Shown: piece by piece, positions 14,490 to 23,519 of the stretch | How the letters are laid out: each line of letters opens with the position of its first letter | How positions within the stretch are numbered: the stretch's first letter is position 1 | NCBI GenBank assembly: GCA_002503825.1 | Contig: DASP01000004.1 | Location: 1 to 64,000 of the forward strand | From: Methanoregulaceae archaeon UBA467 | GTDB lineage: Archaea; Halobacteriota; Methanomicrobia; Methanomicrobiales; Methanospirillaceae | DNA: 64,000 bases | Reading direction: 5' to 3' | The notes under the pieces: model-generated | Databases searched by the model: none | What the model was told of the DNA's origin: nothing | What the model saw: only the letters and a program-made list of their open reading frames with translations | Position numbers and translations under genes: made by a program

Positions 14490-16523
14490 GAGAGGATCCT
14501 GGGAATCAGCAGATCCCGGGCTATCGGGGCACTGGCATCACAGCTTTACAAAACGGAAAAAGCCCCTTTCCTGGACATCTGTTCCAGGGTCGCCGAGACC
14601 GGTGAGCCGGCAACGTTCGAGGCCTATTTCGAATCCAGCCGGAAGTATTTACAGATCACGGTGTCTCGTCAGGCAAAGGGCAGATTCTCCACGACCTTCA
14701 CTGACATCACCGACCTTATGCGGTCGGAACAGTCCCTCCATGAGGCGTCGCTCCGCTGGCAGAGCACATTTGACTCGACCCGGGATGCCATCTGCATCCT
14801 AGATGCTGACCAGCGAATAGTACAATGCAACCGTATGATGCAGGAGTTCGCCGGTGCACAAAATACCGATGACTTTGTCGGGCGGCTCTGCTATGAGGTA
14901 GTGCATAAAACGACGGAACCGGTTCCCGGCTGCCCGTTTGTCCGGATGCTGCATTCGCTTAAACGGGAACAGATGGAACTGAAGATAGGCGACCGCTGGT
15001 TTGTCGTTACTACCGACCCGATTCTCGATGAGACACGGACGCTTGTTGGTGCAGTTCATAATATCCGGGACATCACCGATCGGGTGAAGGCGGGGGTGGC
15101 GCTGCAGGAAAGCGAAGAGAAGTTCAGAACCCTCGCCGAGTCCTGCCCGTTTGCAATTGCGATCTACCAGGATGATTACTGGGTCTATACGAACCCTGCC
15201 GGAGAACAGATATCGGGCTACTCCGCCGATGAGCTTTATACAATGCACTACTGGGACTTCGTAGCTCCCGGGTTCCAGCCGTTCGTTAAAGAATCCGGCA
15301 GAAAACGGCAGACCCGCGAATCCGCGTTGACATCCTATGATTTCGAAATCATTACAAAAGATGGCGGCAGGAAATGGGTCGCACTCTCGGGGAGCCCGAT
15401 CACGTTCCAGGGGAAACCGGCGGGTCTGATCACCGTAATCGATATCACCGAACGCAAACGGGCGGAGGAGGCGCTGAAGAAGAGCGAAGAGCGGTTCCAC
15501 AATGTGATAGACGCTGCGGATGAATTTGTGTTCGAGATTGATACGAATGGTATTTTCACTTTTGTCAGCAACCGTGTCAGGGATCTCGTTGGGTATGATC
15601 CAGAGGAACTGGTGGGGAAAATGCCCTTTAGTATCATGGTTTCACCCGACGACATCGATCGGGTTGGTGCCATCTTCGCCGAACATGTCAGGCAAAAGCG
15701 CCCTTACCTCCGTATGAATCATACCTGCCTGTCAAAAGACGGTCGTACACGGATCCTGACGATCACTGCACTCCCTTTTTTTGACTCAGCCGGGAAGATA
15801 AAAGGCTACCAGGGCGTGGTTGAAGACATTACCGATCGCAAAAACGCTGATGAAGCCCTGCAGCAGGCAAATAAGAAACTCAACCTGCTCTCGAGCATCA
15901 CCCGGCACGATATTCTGAACGGGGTATCTGTTCTGGAAGGGTATATTGATCTTGCCGGCGACGAGGTCCAGAGCCCGGGAATGCAGGAGTATATCGGGTA
16001 TCTGGATAAGGCGGCAAAGACAATCCGCCACCAGATCGAATTTACCAGGGAATACCAGGAGATCGGTGTGAAAGAAGCACGCTGGCAGAATGTCGGGGAA
16101 ACGGTAAAGAAGGCCGGCTCGGTCTTCAAGATGGAGAACGTGACCCTGACAATTACCTGCGTGAATATTGAGATTTTTGCAGATCCTCTCCTCCAGAAAG
16201 TTTTCCATAACCTCTTTGATAATGCATTCCGGTATGCAGCTCCGTTTACGACAATTACTGTTTCCTGCACAGAGACAGAGGATGGATTGTATGTTGTGTT
16301 CGCAGACGATGGCGTCGGGATCACGGAAGATGTCAGGAAGCATCTCTTCGAACGCGGTTTTGGGAAGAATACTGGTCTTGGATTGTTCCTCTCGCGTGAG
16401 ATCCTCGCAATAACCGGAATTACCATCGCCGAGAACGGAGAAGCCGGAAAGGGTGCCCGGTTTGTGATGACCGTGCCGAAGAGTAAATTCCGGTTTACCG
16501 GTGAGGAGGAACATAAGGCATAA
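14490..16523 (+). CDS. PAS-PAS-PAS histidine kinase part of an interrupted sensor kinase
   Basis: The frame continues after the amber codon. It first completes the second PAS domain, then gives three further PAS domains (STFDSTRDAICILDADQ; LAESCPFAIAIYQDD; VIDAADEFVFEIDTN), each ending in a DITxRK-type linker, and a histidine kinase. The kinase has SSITRHDILNGVS with the phospho-acceptor His (residue 771 of the joined reading), an N box (NLFDNAFRYA), a G1 box (FADDGVGIT) and a G2 box (GFGKNTGLGLFL). No membrane segment is seen, so sensing is cytoplasmic. The first usable start after the stop is the GTG at 14661. Whether this half is translated on its own is unknown. Confidence 0.75.
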   Translation, partial: ERILGISRSRAIGALASQLYKTEKAPFLDICSRVAETGEPATFEAYFESSRKYLQITVSRQAKGRFSTTFTDITDLMRSEQSLHEASLRWQSTFDSTRDAICILDADQRIVQCNRMMQEFAGAQNTDDFVGRLCYEVVHKTTEPVPGCPFVRMLHSLKREQMELKIGDRWFVVTTDPILDETRTLVGAVHNIRDITDRVKAGVALQESEEKFRTLAESCPFAIAIYQDDYWVYTNPAGEQISGYSADELYTMHYWDFVAPGFQPFVKESGRKRQTRESALTSYDFEIITKDGGRKWVALSGSPITFQGKPAGLITVIDITERKRAEEALKKSEERFHNVIDAADEFVFEIDTNGIFTFVSNRVRDLVGYDPEELVGKMPFSIMVSPDDIDRVGAIFAEHVRQKRPYLRMNHTCLSKDGRTRILTITALPFFDSAGKIKGYQGVVEDITDRKNADEALQQANKKLNLLSSITRHDILNGVSVLEGYIDLAGDEVQSPGMQEYIGYLDKAAKTIRHQIEFTREYQEIGVKEARWQNVGETVKKAGSVFKMENVTLTITCVNIEIFADPLLQKVFHNLFDNAFRYAAPFTTITVSCTETEDGLYVVFADDGVGITEDVRKHLFERGFGKNTGLGLFLSREILAITGITIAENGEAGKGARFVMTVPKSKFRFTGEEEHKA

Positions 16524-16803
16524 ATGCGGTCATACCGGCAGGTCAGGGCCCGGGTCGCCGGGTGGAAAAGCCCGGGGAATCATTGTATGGTAGTGAATGC
16601 CGGTCCTAAAAAAGTCAGCCGGCAGAGGGGGTGGAAGTCCCACGTCATTTCGCCAGCGTTCCACGAATCGTCCGGTTCATCACCCGGGGAGCATTAAGTC
16701 CCCGGATGTCTCCTTTACGGGTTTCGAACGCACGGGTCCACCCCGTTACCCGGTCAACCCTTCATCGATCCGCACGGGCAGTGGCGGAACAGGGGTCTGG
16801 CCC

Positions 16804-17367
16804 TCACCTCTTTTCCGTCCTCCCTATCAGCATCGCAAGAGCAGCGACAAGTAACACTACGAGTATCCCGGACACAACAAAAAATGCCGGCTCCTGTTCT
16901 GACCGGTCAAAAAAATCCGTATTCCCCTCCCCGTGGGAGCTGATGGTCACCTGGTGGCGGGCGGTAGCTCCCGACAGCGGATCATGGGCGACCAGCATGA
17001 ACGCTCCGGGCGGTAAAATCCCCATGTCGACCGAAGAGCGGTAGGTACAGATATTTCCGACCTCGCATACCTCGTTTTGACGTGAAACAGAAAATGTTCC
17101 CAGCCTTGAACCATCGTTCATGCTCACGACCTCAACAACAATATATTCAGGCGGTATGTTGTACGGGACATACCCGTCCCAGGTAAACAGGAGCGAGAAT
17201 GATGCATTCCGGCCCGCAGAATTATCTGATACATTTACAAGAAGTGATGGCTGGATTGGCGGTGTCGATGCCATACAGAGAATGGGAATAACTAAAATGA
17301 TCATCGCTGAACAGATGAAGAGTCGTACCCGTCCCGGACGGACAGGTACACCCATGGAAGATACCAT
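16804..17367 (-). CDS. Exported membrane-anchored protein of unknown function
   Basis: The 187-residue protein has an N-terminal signal segment (LFICSAMIILVIPILCMAS, about residues 16-34), an extracellular beta-rich domain of about 110 residues with one Cys pair (NEVCEVGNICTY), and a C-terminal membrane helix (FFVVSGILVVLLVAALAMLIG) with a basic tail GRTEKR. The order signal, ectodomain, anchor suggests a surface protein. I do not recognise the family. It is flanked by the sensor-kinase gene and the pilin-like genes, so it may be part of the same surface module. The alternative start at 17355 would still keep the signal segment. Confidence 0.55.
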   Translation of the reverse strand: MVSSMGVPVRPGRVRLFICSAMIILVIPILCMASTPPIQPSLLVNVSDNSAGRNASFSLLFTWDGYVPYNIPPEYIVVEVVSMNDGSRLGTFSVSRQNEVCEVGNICTYRSSVDMGILPPGAFMLVAHDPLSGATARHQVTISSHGEGNTDFFDRSEQEPAFFVVSGILVVLLVAALAMLIGRTEKR

Positions 17368-17594
17368 ACAATTCTTATGATGAATTGGAGCCGCGATAGG
17401 CTTTGTGGTAGCTTAACAGGCCTGGCTGCACCCGCACGGGTCCGTTATTTGTCCCGGCCGGGAATAAGGGATCATGAAACCGGAATAAACCGGAATAGTA
17501 AATTAGGATGGGGATAACCGGTGTTCCCGGGGAAAGGGGGATATAGGGGATGATTACCCGGACATATGCACGTTATACATCTTATTAAAAGAGG

Positions 17595-19271
17595 TCAGGT
17601 AATCGAATATCCTGTAGCTCCTCCGTTATAGTAGACATCATTATTGTTATTCAGGTTCATCACGCCATACGGACCCGGTTGTAAATTAAATACCCGTATC
17701 ACACGATTATCCTGGCCATAGATAAGCGGGGGCGGATTATTAACCTGGAAATGTGTCCATGCGTTATACGCCGGCACGACAATCGTCAACGTGGAGACGT
17801 AGGAGTCATAACTGCTGATCCAGATATCCCCGCCCCCGATGTCTTTTGTTCCTTTATCAACGCCATTAATGTACAATTTCACCTGATCAAACCTGAAATC
17901 ACTAATATAGGATGACGTTGCGTATATGGATCCTTTCACATCACTGGTAAGTTCCATTTTAACGATATCATTCAGATCCAGGCTATAATACGAATTTCCA
18001 TGTCTGATGTACGAATATAGGCCTGTTACCCTGAACTGGATATAATTGCCTGATTGCAGTAATCCCTCTTTATTGGCATTCAGGTATATGCTGATTAGAA
18101 CGGGTGGATTTACGGTGATATACCCTGTCCTGATTTTTGTGTTGCTTCCACCGGCATTCGTCGCAGTTAATTTTACAGAATATGTTCCCGGAGAGGTATA
18201 CACGTGCGAAGGGTTCTGCGTGGTATAGTCGGTGATACCATCATTATTTACATCCCATGCCCATTGTGTCGGATTGCCGGTCGACTGATCGGTAAACTGG
18301 ACCGTGAGCGGAGCACTTCCGGATGTCGGACTCCCGATAAAATCAGCGACCGGGGGAGAAATCTGTTTGTTGCCAAAGTTCACTTCGGTTTCATAACATT
18401 TTCCCGGTTGTCCCGGTGAACCCGGAGGTTCGAGATGCACATCCTGATATCCTGAAGAAGGATATGTCTGCTGCCATCCTGTCTGAAGGATCTCTTCTAT
18501 ACGATACAGGTTTGCCGGCTGGTAGGCGAGGCCGGTAAAGATATAATAACCGGTGGGACCAGTTGTTTTCGATCCCAGGTACGTGAGAGAATTACAGTTT
18601 CCTGAGTTGCAGCGGTATGCTTTTATGGTCCATCCACCCAGGCCGGGTTCAACGGTATCCCATATGCCGTTGCCGTTGAGGTCATTCCATTTATAACCGG
18701 ATATCGATCCACACGTCGGGGTCGGCGTGGGTGTGGGACTTGTAGTTGCAGTTGTTGTGACCGTAGTGGTCGGGGAAGAATCGGGCGTCGGCCCGGTTGT
18801 CGGGCTGGTAGTTGGAATTGTCGTCGGAACAGTTGTAGGAATCTGAGTTGGAATAGTTGTGGGACCCCCGGTAATCATCGGCGGCACAAAGTATTCGGTC
18901 ATAATCAGGGTCTGGGTCGAACCACCGGTATAGACAAGCTGGACATACTCCGGCATCCCCGGCCCGGTATAATCGATTTTCAGGGTTTTTCCTGCTGACC
19001 ATGGCCAGGGTTCGTTATTTGCGAGCGAAAAAGATGAGTCCTGGCCGTTGACGATGGTCCTGATCTCCTGCGGTTCAAGAGAATTTCCTCCGTCGTGATA
19101 GAGATACACGGTTTTACTTACATTATCGGCACGGGCTGTCAACTGCGGAATATCTTCCGGCGGCGGCTGGGAGAGAAGACTCACAGAAATAATTATCACT
19201 CCGAGAGCAACAATGGACACCAGGAGAATAGCGCCAATCAATTCAGATAAAGCAGAGTCGGAGGAGATCAC
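17595..19271 (-). CDS. Type IV pilin-like surface protein with SdrD-B-like and PKD domains and shared C-terminal module
   Basis: The domains in order are a prepilin motif and helix (SALSELIGAILLVSIVALGVI), a beta domain with YHDGGNSL and PWSAGKTL, and a long Thr/Pro stalk. Then come an SdrD-B-like domain (SGYKWNDLNGNGIWD...EPGLGGW), one PKD domain (ADFIGSPTSGSAPLTV) and the shared C-terminal module ending GGATGYSIT. It should be anchored or assembled at the cell surface by the pilin machinery, with adhesive domains outwards. I place the start at the GTG at 19271, not the ATG at 19310. The GTG lines up with the start of the paralogue at 20573, and a TATA box (19292-19301) lies inside the would-be extension, so the transcript is probably leaderless. 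Confidence 0.8.
   Translation of the reverse strand: MISSDSALSELIGAILLVSIVALGVIIISVSLLSQPPPEDIPQLTARADNVSKTVYLYHDGGNSLEPQEIRTIVNGQDSSFSLANNEPWPWSAGKTLKIDYTGPGMPEYVQLVYTGGSTQTLIMTEYFVPPMITGGPTTIPTQIPTTVPTTIPTTSPTTGPTPDSSPTTTVTTTATTSPTPTPTPTCGSISGYKWNDLNGNGIWDTVEPGLGGWTIKAYRCNSGNCNSLTYLGSKTTGPTGYYIFTGLAYQPANLYRIEEILQTGWQQTYPSSGYQDVHLEPPGSPGQPGKCYETEVNFGNKQISPPVADFIGSPTSGSAPLTVQFTDQSTGNPTQWAWDVNNDGITDYTTQNPSHVYTSPGTYSVKLTATNAGGSNTKIRTGYITVNPPVLISIYLNANKEGLLQSGNYIQFRVTGLYSYIRHGNSYYSLDLNDIVKMELTSDVKGSIYATSSYISDFRFDQVKLYINGVDKGTKDIGGGDIWISSYDSYVSTLTIVVPAYNAWTHFQVNNPPPLIYGQDNRVIRVFNLQPGPYGVMNLNNNNDVYYNGGATGYSIT
19035..19112 (-). repeat. 78-bp identical duplicate, copy 1
   Basis: This stretch is identical to 20337-20414, in the N-terminal domains of the two neighbouring pilin genes. 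It shows recent duplication or gene conversion between them. Confidence 0.85.
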
Positions 19272-19290
19272 ATACTCACATTTCGCAATA

Positions 19291-19302
19291 TAATTTATAA
19301 AA
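19291..19302 (-). promoter_or_regulatory. TATA box of the pilin gene starting at 19271
   Basis: On the minus strand the sequence reads TTATAAATTATA, centred 26 bases before the GTG at 19271. The same element sits at the same distance in front of the paralogue (20592-20603). The spacing points to a leaderless transcript. Confidence 0.6.
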
Positions 19303-19487
19303 TATCGCATACCGCAATTATTAAGGTATAACTCCGGTTCTTTCGACCGAAGCTATCATAAAGGATTTAACAAAATCCAATCCGATGTGAAGTATTCTGC
19401 AGGGTCCGTGCCGGAGGACCTCATAAACACGCGTTTTTGTCCTTTTTAATTATTTGATTTCCATTTTTATCCGGAAAAAATGAGCGT

Positions 19488-20573
19488 TTATGGATCTGTA
19501 CATGAACATACTCCATTGTGGCATGAAAGATCTAACATATGATCAGGCCCGGTTCCGCCCAGTTTCCATTTTACATTGTTATCGGTGAAAAATACCGTAA
19601 AAACATTCAGGTGGGTTCCCGGGTCAAAAATCTCGGGTTGTCCCCGATCCTGAAGCCCGGTTGTAAATTCATTTTTACTGAATCCTACCGGTACAAAAAT
19701 CGGTATGTACACACAATATGCATTATCGTTGAAATAACCCAGGGACACCTGGCAGGTACCATTTGTTAAAACCTGGCAGGATGTCCCGCATCTCGGGTAG
19801 ACTCTATCTGCATCAACAGATGAGGATGAGCAGGTTGCTGAAATATATGACGTCTTTGTACTGGTGTTTGAACTTCCGCACTGGTTTTCGACGGTAAGGC
19901 TCACGGTATAAGCTCCTGCCAGATTGTAAGTATGGGTGATCGTCTGCTGGGTCGTCGAAACAATCGCACCGTCTCCGAAATTCCATATCCTGTTGATTAT
20001 CGGACTTGAGGACGTGGAGGTATCAGTAAATAAAACGGACAGGGGGACGATGCCCGACAAGGGGCTGCCTGAAAAGATGGCCTGCGGTGTAGGACAGATC
20101 GTTGGTATCGTGGTCACAATAGTCGTTGGTATCGTGGTTGTCGAAGTAGTAGGGAGAGTCGTCGGCCCTCCGGTCACCGACGGCGGCACAAAAGATGCTG
20201 TTAATATCAGCGTCTGGGTAGATCCTCCGGTATAGATCAGCTGAATATACTCCGGCATGCCCGGACCGGTATAATCTACTTTAAGGGTTTTTCCTACCGA
20301 CCATGGATACGATTCGTTATTTGCGAGTGAAAAAGTTGAGTCCTGGCCGTTGACGATGGTCCTGATCTCCTGCGGTTCAAGAGAATTTCCTCCGTCGTGA
20401 TAGAGATACACGGTCTTGCTGACATTATCGGCAAGGGCATTGACCTGGGGAACGTCTTCAGGCGGTGGCTGTGACAGCACACTCACAGCAACTATCATTA
20501 CTCCGAGAATGACAAGTGATACCAGAAGAATAGCGCCAATCAATTCAGATACTGCAGAGTCGGAGGACATCAC
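19488..20573 (-). CDS. Type IV pilin-like surface protein with PKD-like domain and Cys-rich tail
   Basis: The 361-residue paralogue of the gene at 17595 shares the prepilin helix (SAVSELIGAILLVSLVILGV), the YHDGGNSL beta domain and a shorter Thr/Pro/Ile stalk. These are followed by one PKD-like domain (IFSGSPLSGIVPLSVLFTD, WNFGDGAI). The C-terminus differs: about 120 residues with Cys in VYPRCGTSCQVLTNGTCQVS, NAYCVYIPIF and LSCHNGVCSC, likely disulphide-bonded outside the cell. I do not recognise this tail. The first codon is GTG at 20573, followed by an ATG at 20570. The first 90 codons are nearly identical at the DNA level to the neighbour, so the pair is a recent duplication that acquired a different tail. 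Confidence 0.8.
   Translation of the reverse strand: MMSSDSAVSELIGAILLVSLVILGVMIVAVSVLSQPPPEDVPQVNALADNVSKTVYLYHDGGNSLEPQEIRTIVNGQDSTFSLANNESYPWSVGKTLKVDYTGPGMPEYIQLIYTGGSTQTLILTASFVPPSVTGGPTTLPTTSTTTIPTTIVTTIPTICPTPQAIFSGSPLSGIVPLSVLFTDTSTSSSPIINRIWNFGDGAIVSTTQQTITHTYNLAGAYTVSLTVENQCGSSNTSTKTSYISATCSSSSVDADRVYPRCGTSCQVLTNGTCQVSLGYFNDNAYCVYIPIFVPVGFSKNEFTTGLQDRGQPEIFDPGTHLNVFTVFFTDNNVKWKLGGTGPDHMLDLSCHNGVCSCTDP
20337..20414 (-). repeat. 78-bp identical duplicate, copy 2
   Basis: This is identical to 19035-19112, with the same distance to the respective start codon in both genes (the offset is 1302 bases throughout). Confidence 0.85.
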
Positions 20574-20591
20574 ATACTCACTTTCCGTACT

Positions 20592-20603
20592 ATAATTTAT
20601 AAA
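20592..20603 (-). promoter_or_regulatory. TATA box of the pilin gene starting at 20573
   Basis: The minus strand reads ATTTATAAATTA, about 25 bases before the start. It matches the TATA box of the neighbouring paralogue in sequence and position. Confidence 0.6.
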
Positions 20604-20618
20604 TATTCCATATTGGAA

Positions 20619-21986
20619 TTATTCAAGAATAATCCCAATCCTCTCGACTTTATCGTTTAATATAGGCTTAAGAACGTCCAATTCTATATCGTAGGTTGAA
20701 TTTGTTGAATCAGACCCGTCGATGATGAGAGTACTCGACGTCGGGGTACTTTGCACTTTTCCCTTTGCGTTCGAACTGGTAAGAATTCTCGTGAATGTAC
20801 TGTTCCACATAGGCGCGGCTTTTGGATCGGTATGTATCGTGATTGCAACCCATTTTGCATTTGGAATGCCATATGACATTTTTGAAATATTTATGCCAGA
20901 TAATTGCGTCTGCACCTGGACCGGGGTAGTCCCGCCAATTATTCCGCCCCCGACAATAATCACTTCGTCAACTTTCACGAGTGTGATATTGTTGACACTT
21001 TTTGAGACCGCAATGGATGGCGGGATTTTATTGACCATCCCGTCCTGCTGTTCCAGGAATATTCCGCCCATCTGGTAGTAATAATTCTGCTGGATAAAGT
21101 AGTTGTTACCGGAACGGTATTCAAGCGATCCAAGCGTACTGGAGTCATGATACATGCCCGAACTGGTACCGTAGCTTGTCGCCAGCGAATCGTTTGCAAT
21201 GTAGGCGCTCGTCTGGATACGTTGCAGGTAGAGCGGGTACTGAAGATCAGTGTTAATCCCATAGGCTTCATCGATGATATCCACGAAATAACGGGTGTTA
21301 TTTTTGATATTTTTAATAATCGTTAATTCCTGGATTGTGGGCAATCCGTTCTTTTCGACAGAGATAGTAAGATCGGTATTATAATTCCACAGGCCGGGAG
21401 AGACATGGTCAACTCTCGGAGTATGATTGACCCAGAGTTTCCAGTACGGATTCGTGAGCGGGACAACCAATATCCCGGCATTCTGTGGAATGAATGATAC
21501 ATTGGAACCCGAGACCGGGTATGAACTAAGCATTGTAAAATTTGTATAGATATGCAGGGGTTCATCGGTAATGACAGAGAGGTTCGGGGCCTGGTTGCCG
21601 GGGCCGTGCGCCTGGTCGAGCGTCAGGGCAGTAATCTCAAGGTTGTCAACCCGCTGGTTGATCAAAATTGCCCCGGTTGATCCTGCCGGCTGAAAAAGGG
21701 GGAATGTAATAAACCCGCCGGTAGACGAGGTAATTCCCTGGGTTGAGAGGGTGAATGTATTGTATATCGTTGAACCAACCTGGTCATTCAGGATCAGACT
21801 GTCAACCATCATTTTATACCCGTTGAATTCTGATCCGACATCGTTCATATGGAGAATTTCATTCTGCCGCCCTTCGGCAGGAACGACATAGACAATATAA
21901 AGGGAAAGAAGAAGTGCAATCACTCCGAGGATCAAAATAAATCCGATAACCTCTGATAGTGCTGACTCCTGCCGATCTGATGCCAT
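20619..21986 (-). CDS. Large type IV pilin-like protein
   Basis: The 455-residue protein has a textbook archaeal pilin start, with ESALSEVIGFILILGVIALLLSL at residues 7-29 preceded by a short charged leader (MASDRQ) suited to prepilin peptidase cleavage. The rest is a long extracellular beta-rich domain without PKD repeats, rich in Asn/Ser/Thr with many N-x-S/T sequons. It resembles the long pilin-like proteins that accompany type IV pilus loci in methanogens, but the large domain is not one I can name. Its end lies 45 bases from the start of the next pilin gene. A minus-strand TATA-like element at 22013-22023 lies about 30 bases before the ATG. Confidence 0.75.
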   Translation of the reverse strand: MASDRQESALSEVIGFILILGVIALLLSLYIVYVVPAEGRQNEILHMNDVGSEFNGYKMMVDSLILNDQVGSTIYNTFTLSTQGITSSTGGFITFPLFQPAGSTGAILINQRVDNLEITALTLDQAHGPGNQAPNLSVITDEPLHIYTNFTMLSSYPVSGSNVSFIPQNAGILVVPLTNPYWKLWVNHTPRVDHVSPGLWNYNTDLTISVEKNGLPTIQELTIIKNIKNNTRYFVDIIDEAYGINTDLQYPLYLQRIQTSAYIANDSLATSYGTSSGMYHDSSTLGSLEYRSGNNYFIQQNYYYQMGGIFLEQQDGMVNKIPPSIAVSKSVNNITLVKVDEVIIVGGGIIGGTTPVQVQTQLSGINISKMSYGIPNAKWVAITIHTDPKAAPMWNSTFTRILTSSNAKGKVQSTPTSSTLIIDGSDSTNSTYDIELDVLKPILNDKVERIGIILE

Positions 21987-22115
21987 GATAGATAGTCCAG
22001 TATTAGGCCAGTCATTATATAAAAGTATCAGCCCTGCCTGGTCATTTCCGGGAAAGGTCCGGTTTATTCCACGATAAAAAAAATGAGATATAAGTGAGTT
22101 TTAAATAACCCGCCC

Positions 22116-23519
22116 TTATTCGGACCGGTCCTCGATTCCCTTCACCAGACGTTTTATTCTCATCACCGGGGACTCGTACCTGACAAACTGTGATAGGAAC
22201 GGGGCGAACCCCTCGCTCCAGCACTCTTCATCGCGGGACAGCTCCCAGTAGTCCTCCATGACCTGCTTCACGTGCTTCCCGAGCCCCACATCCAGCACCT
22301 GGTGTGACCGGAGAAGGTCTGATACACTGGTGAACGGCCGCTTTACTTCAACAATGTACTTCCCGTCTTCGATGTACGGCCCGGCAAAGAGTTCTATGTG
22401 ACGCAGGTCTTCGTACTTGGCAGCAAATTTGGCGGCATTCTCCCTGTTCCATACCGGTGGCCCGATGTGCCTCCTGACCGAGGGGAGGTCCTCGAAGAGG
22501 AGTTCAAAGACCAGCATGCACCGCTCCGGGAGCATGGCACAATCAGCCCGGTTCACCACGAAATCATGGCGTTCGAGCAGCGACCGGACTGCGTCCATGC
22601 TCCGCCTGAGCTGCGGCACAACGATGTCCTCGATATAGGGTGGGGTGTCAAAGGTAATCGCATAAAGGTGTGTTCCCCGCATGTCCAGCTCGGCTTTGAG
22701 TTCCGCCTGTGAAAAAACCCCCGGGACGGGTGCGAAAAAGAACTCGGGTGAAGGGTTTTCAAGATACCCGCGTGCCAGTTCGACAAACTCAAACATGCGG
22801 GCAACCGAGACCGAGGCAGAGACATTCCTCTTCGGGTCGACCGGGTCGATGACGACAAGCGGGTCTGAAAAATCCTTCTGCCGGTGGTCCTCGATGTCGA
22901 TCAGGGTCCCGGGTCTCCACGCAGCTGCACTCTCCAGGAGCGGGTGGAACCCGCCGTAATGGAGCACGAGGAGTTCGCACAGGTATCCCGAGAACCCTTC
23001 GGTCATCTGGTCTGACCCGTATACTCCGCCCGCCTTGGCAAACTGCTTTAAAAGAAGCACGTCACTGACATGCGGTATAATCCGCTCCCGGATGTACCGG
23101 GTATGAAACGGGGTCCTGTCAACGGCGCTCTGTATCTCTGTCGCGGCAGACACCCGGTAGCAGGGAACAAGGTCCACATCAAGACCATCGATGTTTGCGT
23201 TAATGTAGGGATGTTCCGCGTATTTCTCCCTGTAGGTTGCACCGCACCCGGCGGCAATCTTCCGGGCAAGCGAGAGCCCCTGCACTTCAAGTTCATTCCG
23301 GTCGAGGGCCGGGTCAAAGAGCATGAAGATATCAAGGTCACGGTCCCCCCGCACCCACGTGTTCCGGGCCACCGACCCGACAATCATTCCCCCGGCAATC
23401 CCCGACGCCTCGACAAGGGCGATTATTTTCCGGGCCACTTCATTTATATGCGCGATTTCATCGGGCGCCGGGGCTATCCTTTCAAGAACCGATTCCTCGA
23501 GATCTGAACAGGTTACCAC
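22116..23519 (-). CDS. cca: CCA-adding enzyme (archaeal class I tRNA nucleotidyltransferase)
   Basis: The 467-residue enzyme adds or repairs the 3'-CCA end of tRNA from CTP and ATP without a nucleic acid template. The nucleotidyltransferase signature GSVARNTWVRGDRDLD lies at residues 48-63, giving two metal-binding Asp (61, 63). The third is in DGLDVDLVPCY (about 114-116). Archaeal class I features follow: the SAVDRTPFHTRYI segment, LLKQFAKAGGVYGSD and the tail domain. Length is normal for the family. The start codon lies inside the 3' end of thpR (7-base overlap), so thpR and cca form a two-gene RNA-processing operon read from the promoter near 24121-24133. Confidence 0.95.
   Translation of the reverse strand: MVTCSDLEESVLERIAPAPDEIAHINEVARKIIALVEASGIAGGMIVGSVARNTWVRGDRDLDIFMLFDPALDRNELEVQGLSLARKIAAGCGATYREKYAEHPYINANIDGLDVDLVPCYRVSAATEIQSAVDRTPFHTRYIRERIIPHVSDVLLLKQFAKAGGVYGSDQMTEGFSGYLCELLVLHYGGFHPLLESAAAWRPGTLIDIEDHRQKDFSDPLVVIDPVDPKRNVSASVSVARMFEFVELARGYLENPSPEFFFAPVPGVFSQAELKAELDMRGTHLYAITFDTPPYIEDIVVPQLRRSMDAVRSLLERHDFVVNRADCAMLPERCMLVFELLFEDLPSVRRHIGPPVWNRENAAKFAAKYEDLRHIELFAGPYIEDGKYIVEVKRPFTSVSDLLRSHQVLDVGLGKHVKQVMEDYWELSRDEECWSEGFAPFLSQFVRYESPVMRIKRLVKGIEDRSE

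Noticed and set aside
13596..16523. Pyrrolysine-coding UAG in the sensor kinase gene
   Set aside because: UAG ends rpl39e and other normal genes here, the protein is not a methylamine methyltransferase, and a nonsense change from a Tyr codon is simpler. No pyl genes are in the window.
19272..19310. ATG at 19310 as the start of the pilin gene
   Set aside because: A TATA box lies inside this stretch, and the paralogue starts at the position equivalent to 19271.
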